64,000 bases of DNA from Varroa destructor (GCF_002443255.2 NW_019211457.1:48509233-48573232); one strand, 5' to 3'. Positions 51,033 through 64,000 are shown, numbered from the stretch's first letter. A program made the numbers and translations. The notes: generated by a model from the letters alone, not told the origin.

Positions 51033-52045
51033 CAGTGGTAACGTTGGAAACTGTTTTGTTGACTAACTAATCGGCCGGCGGACGCCCCGACAGTTGTAGA
51101 ACGTTGTTAGGGAGATCTCCTTAGCAAGCGTTGCTGCAATGAGTTGTCATTGTTATTCTCATAGTTCAATCAGCAGAGAGCGGACAGTGGAGCACTTGTG
51201 CGACAGAATAAGCTGTAGCCCTCTATTGTTGTGCGGATCCGTTTTTCTTCTTTTTACTCTTTGCTAGTGCCCATAGTGCGGTTCATTTTTTTCTCTTTTT
51301 GGGTGCATTGATAATAATGATAGTCTTCGGATTATTAATATCTTAAACCGGACTATCGTCATTCCGCTAACCGGCATTTTAATAAAATCAACATAACGTT
51401 TTTTTAGAACTTATTTGAGTGGGTTGCAATGTCGATCAGTAGCAGGAGCGCCGACTGATATGAACTCCAAAAAGCATTTGTTAATAAATACCTTAAGATT
51501 GAACGTTGCATCTAACGAAACTGTGTAACCGTGCATTAAGCCTGTGTGTATTTCTATATAGTATATATAAAGCAACTTTGGAAGCGATTATCGACGCGGC
51601 AACAATACGTACGGGACTGTTTGCTAAGGACAAAATTCTTGTTTAGCATTACGAGCAAACTTTGCTTTTGAACGTCTATGTGGTGAGTGATACTTTTCTT
51701 AACCATTTTTTGATTTGCTCGAATTATCTAATAAAAGTGCGAAGTCTTTCGTTGCTAACAGCCTGGTCTTACCAAGCTGCTTTGCTATCAGCTGTTTTGA
51801 TGTTCGTGCGGCAAACCGGTCTTTACGGCGGCTTTTTTGAATCACTTGTCATTTTATCATAAATAATTAAGCAACTTTAGTGTTTCAATTGAACAATTTA
51901 AGACGTGGAATTTGATTGTTGTTTTTAATTGTGTTAACTTAATTTGGTTCTTGATGTAAAGTCAGGTTATTGTATATATGCAGATATATATGTATATAAC
52001 ACAAGTGCTCTTTAATGGAAAGAGTTTCGGCAAGCGTTTCAGAAC

Positions 52046-52093
<48 letters not shown>

Positions 52094-54708
52094 CCTCATC
52101 CTTCGCCTAGTTGCACTTCTCTATCATTTTTTTATTTTTCACGGAACTCCTACTATTTTCTAATTTTTATTTACTTGTGCACCTTTGGAATTCTGTTTCC
52201 ATTATTCGTTCTTTTACATTAACGCAATTTATTTTCGTTTTTGCCTGATGTATGAAACATATTAACATTATGACATTTTATAAAATATCAAAACAAAAAA
52301 GAAATATTATTTAACCTACAAATGGTATTCTTGAGCCTGATTAATATACCATAGCACACATCGGCCACTCATTGCCTTTGTTGTCGGGTGAATTTCAGAT
52401 AGACGGGCGTTTTCGATAGACCAAACTGACGTTGAAGATTCTCAGCGAATATTCACTAGCTAAGTTATAATGATTACTGCAATATGTATGCAGGCTCAGT
52501 GATGTTTTGATGAAAGCAGGCTTTAGCGAGTCCAGACTACATATTTTGACTATGGTAATATTCTCCTAGTTGAGCTCGATGCCACATGAGGCCTTTTTGC
52601 GAAAGCGAAGTGATTTATCACCCTACGAAGTGGCAGCGCTCGCAACATGTTTCTCTAATGCGACTAGCTATATGTTCAATATAGCAAGCCTCAAAATAGA
52701 GACTTATATAGACCCAGACAGGGAACACACTTCATGCATTCTAGAGGCGATCAATACAATCGTAGAGTACCATTTGCTGCTAGTGACCCTACTTTTCGGA
52801 ACTTAATGGTTTTGGTTTTGTCTAATGATTTCTAGGCCAACATTCGTTATTTACTGTTAAAATCGAGTCAACGCCTGCTAAACCTCAAAGCGATTTGTTT
52901 CTCAAATTGCAAGGTCATCAGCGTTTAGTAGAATTAACATGTGCGCTTAGGCTTTTTTAAGCTGTTTAGAACATCGTTCAGGTGCACTAAAAAAAACTAA
53001 GGGTCATGACTACGTGGAGCCACCTTTGTCACTTGTTACAAGAAGTCCAGTTTCGCCCCGCCATCTTGATTTGGAAAGGAGTTCTTTTGCAGAATTGAGG
53101 CAATGCGCTAGACGAGCTTGCGCGCAATTTCTGCTTCGGCGGGCTTGAAGAAAATATTATATTTCGGTGTTTGGTCGAATGCCGCTTTAAAGACAACCAA
53201 ATAATTCTGTTTGGTGCTCTTTAAACCTTTAATAAATTCTATCTTGACAAGCAGGGTTTGGCTAGTAGACTTTCCCTAGGGAAGAGATACTATTTTTCCG
53301 GCATTACGCCTCGAGCTTTTTTAGCTTCGAGAGAAAACTTGTAAAACATATGGCTGAAAGTGCTTTATAGTAGCAAGTTTTTAGCACCTTCCCTTGACGA
53401 TCTCTAAAAGATCTCGTTTTTCCTTTGAGAGGACCACCGAGAAAACTTTCTGCCATTTGTCTCTTATAGACGTAACATTTATACACAAGGCGAGTAAGAT
53501 GTCTTTCTTCATGTATATATATTATATATGGTCAAGTTAAGTAACAGATGGTAATAGCTAGTAAAGTTATTGATTCTTACCACAAAAGTTGTATCTTTCT
53601 TATTACTTATTATTCAATGTGAACGTGTTAATTGGTGAATGGGGAAGCAAAAGGAGAGTTCAGTGTAAATATATACCTGTCAGACGTATTATATACCTGT
53701 CATATGAGCATTAGCTAAAAAAATATCGAAGCGCTGGATTAGGAATTTATTCCATATTTACTTTTCTATTTATTTTACTTCATAGCCTTGCGTGTCTCAT
53801 GACGAGGCTCGGGGGTAATCAATATGAAAATATCAATTTTTTCGAGCTCTATTCATTGTCAAAGTATTCTGCTTAGCTGTTTCATTAATCTATACACAAA
53901 AAAAATTGTAGCGACCTATTTATATGTGATATTTTCCATCCATCAGTGTAATATTTATAAGAAAAATCTATAAAACATTTTTATCGAACGTTCTGCCTAC
54001 AACGAGTTCGTCGCCTACTATGCAGAAAATACCAGTTTTGAAATTAATACGGGTGCGATGTGTTGCTATATTCACCTTTTCTTCGATCATTCGTATAAAT
54101 ATTTTCTTGTTAAAGCTGAACTGTCCCGCAGGTTGAATTCTCGAATCCAACTAACTTGTTTCCCACGTGTGTACATATATACAAGAATTTGCATTAAGAA
54201 CGATAAAAGTAGTGTGTACAGAATAATACACTTTTATTACATAGATATAGTTACCATATTATGTGTCTTTACGCACTAGGCTGTAAATAACAACGAAATG
54301 ATTCGCGATTTTCTAAGATACATAGTGTAAATTCTTTCATATTTAGATTGTAATGCACATTCATGCTACATATTTTTGTAAAATAAAATAAGCTGTGGAC
54401 TGCGATCAACGAAAAAATAGCTTATAAACTAAAGTTTTAGATTATAGCTTTTGCATCTGGATATCCAAAGAAAAGTGGATACTAACGTTCCTTTAGTATG
54501 ATCTTCGTTTAAATATTTGATTACTACATCTTGTTTTGAATTTAATTTTCATGTCTATTATTAAAAGAATTTCATGTTTTCTTTTAAATTTTCAGAGAAC
54601 ATGTGCGCTTGTGAATAAGCTGAAAGAAAAGTTTAGTACTGATTTCTTAGAAGTATTTTTTTGCTGTCAGAGGAATGAAGAGGAATTATTGGATCTGGTG
54701 TTGCAGGG
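51033..54708. other. Unassigned region before PM20D1
   Basis: Possible coding pieces lie on the plus strand. At 51573-51647 an acceptor precedes ATLEAIIDAATIRTGLFAKD and then a stop. At 51725-51862 is a hydrophobic open frame. At 52579-52806 a frame starts MPHEAFLRKRSDLSPYEVAA and runs 75 codons after an acceptor-like CTCCTAG. None is recognisable and no chain closes. A TA microsatellite is at 52049-52088. Upstream of PM20D1, an acceptor at about 54595 may begin its leader exon. Confidence 0.35.
52049..52088. repeat. (TA)n microsatellite
   Basis: About 20 uninterrupted TA units. Confidence 0.95.
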
Positions 54709-57700
54709 ATGTCAGAAATGAGAGCCGCGGTACACGTGGGTCTTTTTGTGTTAACAGCATTTCTGCTATACCTGGCGTCCCGCACGGCCGTGTTAAAAGC
54801 ATCTGTTCAATATCCCAACTCAAGAGCTCTAGAGAAAAACTTCCCTATATCAATCTACAAAGGTCTCTCTGAAGCTATTAGGTTTCCTACCATTTCGTAT
54901 GATCTTCATTCTGGAAAACAGCTGAACCACACTGCGTTCGAAGGGTTACACAACCTCATTTTCAAACGTAAGTCAAATATCAATTAGTCTGTATCTCCAA
55001 GTATAAAGTTTTTTAGCCCAAGCATCAATGCGTATGCGGAAGAAGCTAGTATAATTAAGTGCAAGTTTCAAAGAAAAAACGTTCTATTGGTTATGGCTTA
55101 GTTTTTATTTTTTATAGTTTTTTTTTTTATACAAAAAGTTTATATCACCGTTATTTGCTCACCTTTGTTCTAAATTACATGGGATATATAAAATGTTCAT
55201 TGAATTACATGTATGTATCCTTTTTTAAATACCTGACGCATTTAATCTCCTATTATAAGCTGAAATGGAAAAATAGTTTTAGAATAAAAACACTTCAAAA
55301 ACGACATTTGTACTAAACTACGCTTGTTTCTTTACTTGCTGCATTTAGGATATATCTATTAATATATATGTATTATATATTATACATATAACGTCATAAT
55401 ATTGGGTTATCGAAAAACTAATAATTGTCTCTATGAGGATTAATTAAAGATAACATATCGCAGGCAACGGGTCGCATAGGATCGGCGTTGATGCCATTTG
55501 AAAACTGAATTCTGGTAGTAGTAGTTCGCTAAGTTGTTACAGACTTAATATATTCCGTTTTAAATATCAGTGAAATTTCGCTGTATTTTACAATTTCATT
55601 ATAACTAGAGCACACATGCTGCCCAAGCCCATAAAAATATGTGCAGTTGTTAGTCAAAATGCATTATCGGGAAAAAGCTCAAAGATTGTCCTGGTGCTTT
55701 TATTCTAGAAATTTGTGTGTGAAAGATGCTCCTCGTAGCCGTCGACCAATAGCGGAAAAAGTTGAGGGAATTTGCGAAAGTTCGAAGATGGATACGTGAG
55801 TAACTATGATATTGCCAAGAAACTAAAGATGCACCAATAAGAAGTTCTAAGCCAGTTGAAGAAAGCTGGCAACAAGAGGGAGCGTCATGTTTGTATGCTA
55901 TACGAATTGACGTACAATCATATACTCGATCATATTTCCATTTACGAAGCTTCACAGAAGCACTACGAAATCAAACCGTTTATAAAGCGGTTGACCACGG
56001 GTAATGAAAAATAGATTACAGACAACAATAATGAACAAATAAAAAGGAGATCTTCAATAGCAAAACCAAACTTGACGCCAGGAAAGATAGTGCTATATGT
56101 TTGGCGAGATTGGAATAGATGCGTGCATTATGAATTATGGTTGTCTAACAAAGTGATGGATTTGGTTCTTCGCTTCCAACAACTAAAGAAATTACAGCAA
56201 GACATTAAAAAAGATCAACCGGAATTAGTGAACGAAAAGAGCGTCGTCTTCTACTATAACGATGTCAAACCGCTTGACAAAACTTGGATGGAGAATTTTA
56301 ATAAGTCTGCTGCATAGTCCAGATATTGCACCGTCTGCTTTGGTCTTTTCTGAACTTTCTTGACGGTATTAATTTAGTTTCAATGGAAGTATTGAAAAAT
56401 AACGTGTCACAACCTTTCGAAACCACAAAGTTCTCTAGTGATAAGATAATGGTGCTACAAGAAAAACCGTAGATCTTTGATTGAAATGATGCACGTTTAG
56501 TTTAGTCATATTATTTTGAAATACAAATAAAAATATTTGCTTTAACTTTTCGCTTGAATACGGTCAATACTTTTTCAACAACTCAAGCATATGTACGCCT
56601 GCTTTACACCAGACGACTTGTAACGGCTTGCCGCACCTGTGGGGAAGCGGATCGATGCCAAATGCAGCAAACGTGTCAGCTTGTTTCATCTATAACTAAG
56701 TAAACACGTTGCTAGAAGTATAAAAATACTTCTAGCAACGTGTTTAACTTCTAGCAACTTTAAAAAAAGTATACAATTATTTACAGTTGTGAATACATCA
56801 CCTTTGACGCAAGGAATGTTTGTATTGTTGACTTTTATAATCGCGGTGATACCCTCTCATATTTTTAGGTTTTCCTCGTATTTTTCGCAATCCGCCAGAA
56901 TGGGTTCTGCACCGAGTCATCGGGAACTACAGCTTGTTGATCCAAGTGCGCGGTTTGGACCTACGTTTAAAGCCATACATGCTGTGTGCTCACTTTGATG
57001 TCGTTCCGGTTGACAAAAAGTTTTGGACGCATCCGCCTTTTGATGGGTACACTGACGACGTCTACGTTTGGGGTCGTGGTGCCCTCGACGACAAACACAA
57101 CGTCATGGTGTGACTATATATTTTTAGCATGTATTACTTAATGTATATTTGCATCTGGGATTCATATACTCGGCATCCTTCAAGGTTCAATCATGGTCAG
57201 ATTTATCAGTAAAAGGTATTGATTAAAACTAATAATTTGGATTGTAATGTTGTCAGAAATAAACGAAAGAGTAAGGTGGTATCTGATAACGCTGCTCAAC
57301 CTTTATGCAATATTAGGCTTTATTGGAAATGCTGGCGTACAGGATACATTTCAAGAATCGCCCTCAACGCGGTTTTTTCATAGCACTGGGTCACGACGAA
57401 GAAGTACATGGTTACTCAGGAGCTAAGACGATTGCTAAATACTTACGAACACTGAAGGTCACGCTCGACTTCATCATGGATGAGGGCTTAGTTATACTGC
57501 AAGGAGCTGTTCCAGGTGTCGACACGCCAGTCGCTCTGTAAGTTTGCTTGCGTATCAAAGCTGTTTGAAGAAAAGTCGAGTCAGGGATGCGGTTTGTGCG
57601 GCTCCCGGATAGCGGTCAAACAATTAAAAGTTGAGATTATTAGAACAGATAGTCTTTTTCATCTGATTTGTTGTTGTTTGAACAATCATATTGATTTTTG

Positions 57701-60700
57701 TTTGTGATTCACATTTAGCATCGGGGTAGCAGAGAAAGGATATCTTACGGTGAAAGTTAAATGCGAGAGTGTTTCAAAGCACGCCTCCATGCCCTCACGT
57801 GAGACGGTTATTACCACACTATCCAGAGCTTTGACAAGGTAGGAGGCTCTGGCTATTCAAGTATGTACACTATACCTGAAATCTTAAATCTAAGTGTATG
57901 CTACAGGTATCATAGTGAGCTAGCTGGATCTGTTTCTGCTCAGTTAAATCTCACTCCAAGTATATGGTATATGGAAGATAACTGAGGCATTAAATGCTTT
58001 TCTTAGGTTCATCAACGATGCTCACCCTGCCTATATGACTGCACTACAGGAGTCTCTCATCAAAGAGGTAGCTCCTTACGCGCGTTTCCCTTATGATATC
58101 ATCTACTCGAATTTATGGTTGTTTCATCCACTTGTCGAACTCGCCATGGCACGGAACGAGATTATTAGCTCCCAAATGAGAACTACATCTGCTGTTACCG
58201 TTATTCAAGGTATGTAGATGAAAATGTGAAAGCAATAGCAAACAAGACAAAACTCGTACCAGATCATATTTTAATTAAAACGCCTCTTTTGAATTAGTTC
58301 AGATCTTCAGGTAAGTGTACCTAGGAGGAAAAAGTGAACTGGCATAAAGGTTTTCATGTTACAATACAACCAAGCACTAAAAAGCACGTTGCTTCATCAA
58401 AAATGTCCGGATCACACCAGCTTATCTCCTCTGGTGTGCTATATTTTTCACGTATCATGTGTACAAAACATATATCAATGAGTGTGTATAATTTAGCCTT
58501 GTCATTTGGCTATCATGTAGCTGTCCATCTGGTTTGAACACATACACATAATGCATTTACCTTGTAAATTTTTGCACAATTGAGAAAATATTTTAGTTCA
58601 TTCCAATGTACAAATTGAAGTACCACATGGAGTGAGTTGAGACAGGCTTGTTGATTATAACTGAAGTTAAGAGATCAGTTCGCCGCCACACGTGTCTTCA
58701 GCTCTAATGGATAGATAACATATGCTGATTAATAAAATTCATTGAATATCACTGAATACATCTCGTCATCTCCATATATCGCTGATATCGGATGGTAAAT
58801 ACCCGCAAGAAACGTACACGATAAACATCTAGCCACTTCGGTACTGCTTGTGCTTAAAATCACAAACCATAGACTGTGATGGAGTGTTTTCTTCGGCCAA
58901 TCACTTTGCACCTTTTCTTTCTAAGCACATTTGATCAGGTGAGGGATGGGTGTTTCTTGTAGGGAACCTACGGAGCTAATTGTTTCTAGTCGAGTTGTTA
59001 CTTGTCCAGTTTTCTCGGACTTTCGTGCCTGCAGTGCAGGTATACATGCAGGCAAATTGTACTGGCGTCTTCCTCTTGCTACAAGTGATTAAAGATTCTA
59101 CTAGCAATATTTTTTCTGCTGACAAAAACATTGTCTCTACGTGTAAAGTCCCATAGTTCCAGTTTATTCGGCCTTTCATGGTCTTTACTGTGCCGACTCC
59201 GTGATGGTATTAATTCTATGCACGGAGGCATTGCATCTTATTAACATACCTAAGTTTACAGCCTCTAGTGCTGGCTGCAGGGATGTTTTGACTTTGGCTT
59301 TGTGCCGATTACTTACTTATTGTTATTTTATTTATTATATTATTAGCATTTAGACCTACAAAAGTACAATAATCTATATTATTATTGTACTTTTCAAGTT
59401 CAAATCTTGAAATAATAATGTCCATGTTTATACCATTTTTTGAAAACAAGCAAGGTAAGCATACGTTTTATTTTTAGATTGTACAACATGTACCTTTATA
59501 TCTTCTTCGCACGGAGATGTTTCAACTTGAAAAGTTACCCAACAAATGCGGATACTTTAGATTTATATTCTTTAATTTATAATTATTATAGATTTATATT
59601 TAGAGTATATTCTACTGGGATCGTTCGAGAAACTTTTCCCAAATGCTAGATGTGACCGATGGCCAAAAACCCGTAAAACTTTTTAGTACGATATGGAATC
59701 AGTCAGTATTGATTTGCCTACTTTAAGTTCGTGACGGTTTCTGTTTTCGGTACCAACAATCTGATTTTACTTTAAATCGGAACATCGATTAATAAAGAAA
59801 TATGAGAAAGGAGAGCTTGTTTAAAAAGATTGAAGGGTTACTATAGCTGCACTTTGAGACCTGTTGTTCCCTAAACAAATTAACGGAGACTAAAAACAGA
59901 AAAGGTTACCTGCGCTACGGTATACTTGCAGCTGATTTCAGGTGCCTGCTCTGTGTTAGCCGTGTCACAAATTGTATTGGCAAGAATACTGGATCAAGTT
60001 TGCTTTCTGAGAAAAAAAATGGTTACGTCTCGTATTTTTTAAAGTTCAATTCACTTATGATGTGGACTACCACAAAGAATATGAATACAAGGCTACAAAA
60101 ACCGTGGTGTAAATGTGATGATGATTATTACGCATAAGAACATCAGGCGGCTTGAATGCTTGCTTAAATGCCTAGTTACAAGTGTCTCACCTCACCGCAA
60201 CGCCATCTTTTAGATATACCTCGATTTTTATAAAAATATGAACTAAATGAATCAAAATATGCATACTAACGCAAGCAAGACATCTAAAAGCAGTATTTCA
60301 GCCCACCTTTCTATATATTTTTTTAAAGGCGGTTCTAAGGAAAATACTATTCCGAACCGGGCGGAGGCTCTGGTAAATCACCGAATATTACCAGGTCAAA
60401 CCATTGAAGAAGTATTACAATACGATCGAAAGCTGGTTAAGGACATACCCAACGTGTCAGTCGATATATATAAGGTTGGTTAAATGAATTCTCGTTTATC
60501 CGACGGTCTGTCAGTCTCAGTAGAGCACATGTAATCTGATGCGAGACAAATTTCAATATTTATACACTTGGAAAATATATACACTCCACTATATATAATT
60601 ATCCAATCGATTATAAATATATTATTTATGCATCATTATAGAAATCATGGAGTGAACCAATACCTAGTTCACCGTACTCCGATAACACCTTTGGTTATCA

Positions 60701-61222
60701 AAATATCAAGCGGACGGTAAAGCGCATCTATCCTGAAGCAATCGTAGCGCCACATCTAATGGTCGCAAATACGGATACGAGACATTACTTCGAGGCAAAC
60801 CTCACTACGAATATCTACAGGTTTGTCATATGTTACGTTTTCACCCAATTTTTGAACCAATGGTTGAGACTAGCCCTAACACTACGGGCAAGCTCATAAT
60901 GATAATGGAACAATAACTGATAAATATCTACGCGAAATTTAGCAGGTAATGGTATATTGAACGCGTCGTGCTTCATTTAAATTTTTTGCTCAAAGTAGGC
61001 TAAAAGAAGATAGATGAACGCCACCTTATAATGTATTACGTTACTTCTGTATTCAGGTTTTCGCCAGTGTTGCTGACAATAGATGATATTTCAACTATTC
61101 ACGGCAATAATGAACGTATCTCGAAACTAAACTTTCGACGGCTTGCCGACTTCTACCTTCAGCTCACCCGAAATTGTGACGAAACCGCTCCCCCTATTTG
61201 GCAACGGAAAAGTGAACTTTAA
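54709..61222 (+). CDS. PM20D1: PM20D1-like M20 peptidase / N-acyl amino acid enzyme
   Basis: This is a secreted or membrane-anchored zinc enzyme of family M20; mammalian PM20D1 makes and splits N-fatty-acyl amino acids. Eight exons join in phase: 54709-54967, 56869-57107, 57317-57537, 57719-57838, 58007-58209, 60329-60474, 60642-60820 and 61057-61222, for 510 residues (human 502). An N-terminal hydrophobic segment (VGLFVLTAFLLYLA) is a signal peptide or anchor. Metal ligands and catalytic residues are all present: CAHFDVVPVD, GRGALDDKHN, ALGHDEEVHG, FIMDEGL and the late TIHGNNERIS. VAEKGYLTVKV and VNHRILPGQTIEEVL mark the lid and return to the catalytic domain. The second Met at 54718 is an equally possible start. 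Intron 1 holds a mariner relic. Confidence 0.94.
55402..56586 (+). mobile_element. Mariner element, near full length, inactive
   Basis: Imperfect terminal repeats (start TTGGGTTATCGAAAAACTA; end, reversed, TTGAGTTGTTGAAAAAGTA) bound 1,185 bp. Between them a broken transposase can be followed across several frames: VKDAPRSRRPIAEKVEGI, LKKAG, FIKRLTTGNEK, and the longest piece at 56072-56317 with LTPGKIVLYVWRDWNR, QPELVNEKSVVFYYNDVKP (mariner VVFHHDNARP). Stops and frameshifts, and Asp-to-Asn at the first catalytic site (GNEK for GDEK), make it inactive. It is in PM20D1 intron 1, same strand. The family resembles the mori-type mariners of insects. Confidence 0.85.
56702..56745. repeat. Perfect inverted repeat, 20-bp arms
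   Basis: AAACACGTTGCTAGAAGTAT and its exact complement flank a 4-base loop (AAAA). Right after it, ACTTCTAGCAAC is repeated once more at 56747-56758. It lies in PM20D1 intron 1, about 115 bp after the mariner relic. Confidence 0.9.
59360..59394. repeat. Perfect inverted repeat, 14-bp arms
   Basis: AAAAGTACAATAAT and its exact complement flank a 7-base loop. It lies in PM20D1 intron 5. Confidence 0.85.
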
Positions 61223-62875
61223 TTTCCTCTGATCTGTGACAATCTAGCTTAAGAAAAAATTTGAAAACACAATCCAAGATCAATCGCTCACCTTTTTTTT
61301 TGTCATTTGTCGTTTATTACATTAACATTTATTACACAAACAGGGTATAGTTAGGAAATGTAATATACAAGTTTAAAGGGTCTTTTTACTTGTAATACTA
61401 AATCCTGAAACAATCTGTGCAAATTGCTCCCATTTCTCGCTGACTTTTGTGCGAATCCACATAATGCACTAAGTTCAAGGTGACATCTGACAAATCAGCT
61501 TCTAAAATGGCTCAATGTTTGGATAAAAAACTACTCTAGAAGCAGCCACTCCTAATGCCGAGTTATCTGTCATACCGACAGATAAAATAGATCTGTGACT
61601 GGCCTGGTTGTATGGGACGTACTTTACAGACTGAAAAAATGTGCACCCTACATACACATCAACGATAGGTTCGATGCGTTTTTTGCTCTTATATATAAGA
61701 GTATATATAAAAGTAGGTTCAAATCGTAGTCACGTTTGACCAACACGAGTATCATAAAAGTTCAACCTGATCGTAGACTTGTACTCGTTCCCACTCGTTA
61801 CCAGCCCTAATTCTTTAAAGGGATGTATAATGCCTAAAAAGGCATATACATAATAAAAGGTAACCCGCTTTCATGACTTCAAAAGCTCTTTTATGTTGCA
61901 TTAGAAATATTGTTTGATTCATTGGACAATAATTTATAGTGGCTGGAGAATACGAGCCTATATAGACTATTAACGATGAAAGAATTTGATATTACGAGAC
62001 GAGTAAATCTATAGGCCAATTAAAATTTCGATAAATGCATCGCTGTACTCATATTTTTGGAAATAAGAGATTTGGGAGAACATATATGCACGATTTTTAC
62101 AATTTCAAATGTATATGTAAAAGTTTTAGCCGATTATTTCACTGTCGGCTTCATATTAATTAATAGTAATATCAGTGACACATAAAATACATCTTTTCAA
62201 AACGAGTAAAGTTTCCTCTCGAATCTCATCATGTTAGTGATATCATGATGATTTTCGATGATGGGGGGGATCTTTGCATATCGATATTTAAGTGTCTGCG
62301 CGTAGGACATGTAGTGCTAATACACATTTAACCATCGGTGAGAACTAGGATTTGTTTCTAATGTAGACACAGGTTATGTGCACATGCATGACGTGTTAAT
62401 AAATGACAAATACTTAAAGGACGATGTCTTACTGAAACATTTATTTAGTTAAATAAGTTTTTAAAGGAATGAACGTAACTCTCTGTGTGTGGGCGTTTTC
62501 TCAAAATAGGATTCCAAAACTGTTCGGTAGCGGTACTACCTTTCAGTATTACCTCTGTGTGGGTATAACACCCATTGTCTGTTAAAAGCTACAAGGTAGA
62601 TCAACTTGTGACTTTTGGCTGATTTCAAGTATAGCATTTCATATGTATTTAGAAACCCATTATTCAAAAGGCAGGGGTTTATATCGTGTCCACTGTGTCT
62701 AATGGATCAACAATGCCTTTGAAGACGCCATCGGCAATAAGATATCTAATAAAAATATCCAACGAACTTTTGTTGAACATAAGGGGTAAAAAAAATTAAA
62801 GACGCCACAGTAGGTTTCATATGCACTTTAGCAAAAAAGTTTAATTTCAAAATGTATTTATTACTTTATAGGTAT
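61223..62875. other. Intergenic region after PM20D1
   Basis: This holds the PM20D1 3' UTR; AATAAA-like signals occur near 61850 and 62398. No coding frame of note exists on either strand. Confidence 0.5.
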
Positions 62876-63922
62876 GTCCAGTTACTGAAAATGTATTGAC
62901 CATTTTAAGCTAATATTGAAGCAAATGTTTTCTATATTTCATCATCTATAGTAATATCATCAAACTAAATACGCGTTGCTTTAATCGATTACCTTCTACA
63001 ATGTTTCTGCTGACATTATAATCTCAGCACTGTAGAACTTCGTGGTTTCTGGGCTAAAAGCACTAACTAACAAATAACAAATGATTCTTTACGTCCCTGC
63101 GCTGGAAGTAAATTAACACCATTAAAGAAGTTCTGCAAGACTGAAACAGATGGTAATCGACATATACAGCGGATGTCTAAGTTTTCTTGGTACATATAAG
63201 TTTTCTTAGTTTTTATCGAGTAACTAAAGATGTGCATAGCGTGGCACCGTCATAGTGGAAGACAACGCTTCTTCTCATAAGTTTCGGCCGATTTCTTAAT
63301 GGCTTGCTGTAAGCTCATTAGCTGTTGACAATAGAGGTTTGACTCAATCGTTTTGCTCAGCAGCGGCAACCTATAATACACAATTCCTTTTTAACCCCAC
63401 CAATAACCTAACATCAATTTTTTTTTGTAGCCCACTTTCTCCAAAAGCTTTAAAACTGTTTGGTAGCAGATGTTTAAGTTTTTGGCGATATTACATACCG
63501 GTTTTGTTCAGTTTTCGCAATAATTTCATAATTTTTTTCCGTCATTAATCGCCTACTAAGAGAAGCATCTTTTACTTGGAAATTTTTAGAACTATAGAAC
63601 TCTCGTTGAGTCGTTTTTACGACAACACATCTTGGCCATAAATAGCATAATCTTTTTAAAGGCCTAGGCAGCATTTAGCCTTTATCGTTTTTATATTTAT
63701 TTACTAAGCTTAAAAAATTGTGATCTTTGCCGAAATTTCACTTATCATCAAGACGCTGTATTTTTTTTATCTGTATAAAGGCAATTCAACAATGTAATAA
63801 CTACTGCCAAATCTCGGCTTTAAAATAACATAAACGTCGAACCGCGGTTCATTTTGCCTGCAATATGTTACTTTAAAATCACTAGCCAGAGAATATCCAA
63901 CGCATTTTTTCGACAGTCCCAT
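62876..63922 (-). mobile_element. Mariner element, internally deleted, same family
   Basis: Read on the minus strand, the 5' end TGGGACTGTCGAAAAA and the 3' terminal repeat at 62876-62910 match those of the copy at 55402. The transposase relic gives FQVKDASLSRRLMTEK, VLKLLEKVGYKKK, then after a jump GIVYYRLLPLLSKTIESN, LYCQQLMSLQQAIKK, RSVVFHYDGATLCTSLVTR, DYHLFQS and NFFNGVNL. Roughly 60-80 codons around the first catalytic Asp are missing, and stops interrupt the rest. It is inactive. Confidence 0.85.
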
Positions 63923-64000
63923 ATAAATAAACTTATGTAAACAATATTAAGTCGATTATTTAAATTCTCATAAAATAAACATTGCTTCAAACATAGAATA
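63923..64000. other. Window end, AT-rich
   Basis: Nothing recognisable beyond the outer end of the mariner copy. Confidence 0.6.

Noticed and set aside
1..64000. CRISPR arrays, tRNA or rRNA genes
   Set aside because: None was seen: no regularly spaced repeats and no cloverleaf or rRNA core sequences were recognised by eye.

Overview
The window is nuclear DNA from an animal, most likely an arthropod. The evidence is AT-rich intergenic DNA, many small GT-AG introns, complete metazoan genes, an ACF1 with two PHD fingers (the arrangement known from Drosophila Acf1), and decayed mariner transposons. A chelicerate such as a mite fits the gene set, but the sequence alone does not settle this. All exon models were built by eye from reading frame, splice signals, phase and remembered family sequence. 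Most models close in phase over their whole length.

Layout. 1-4.6 kb: no gene, a stretch richer in GC than the rest, then a mariner fragment. 4.6-10.9 kb (-): DUS3L, tRNA dihydrouridine synthase, ten exons. 11.6-12.9 kb (+): intronless FAM98 protein with an RGG tail, divergent from DUS3L. 14.1-17.9 kb (+): Ku70 (XRCC6), eight exons, one probable GC-AG intron, no SAP domain. 18.9 kb: a 100-N assembly gap. 19.6-28.3 kb (-): ACF1/BAZ1A, six exons, with a mariner-like relic in its last intron. 30.9-32.3 kb (+): PTPMT1, three exons. 33.6-36.5 kb (-): EEF1AKMT1 with its first exon unresolved, followed by a dead duplicate of exon 4. 38.9-43.7 kb (+): DRAP1 (NC2 alpha) with a long Gln/His-rich tail. 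44-54.5 kb: no recognisable gene, but several unassigned open frames with splice signals. 54.7-61.2 kb (+): PM20D1-like M20 peptidase with a mariner relic in intron 1. 62.9-63.9 kb (-): another copy of the same mariner family.

The genes are mostly housekeeping: tRNA modification (DUS3L), the FAM98 branch of tRNA splicing/RNA biology, elongation-factor methylation (EEF1AKMT1), chromatin and repair (ACF1, Ku70), transcription repression (DRAP1), mitochondrial cardiolipin synthesis (PTPMT1) and N-acyl amino acid metabolism (PM20D1). No operon-like linkage is expected. Two neighbour pairs have related functions: DUS3L/FAM98 (divergent) and Ku70/ACF1 (convergent).

I found no clear novel system. 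The best leads are the unassigned coding-like exons at 47.6 and 50.7 kb, the duplicated exon beside EEF1AKMT1, the enlarged DRAP1 tail, and a set of unrelated perfect short hairpins.
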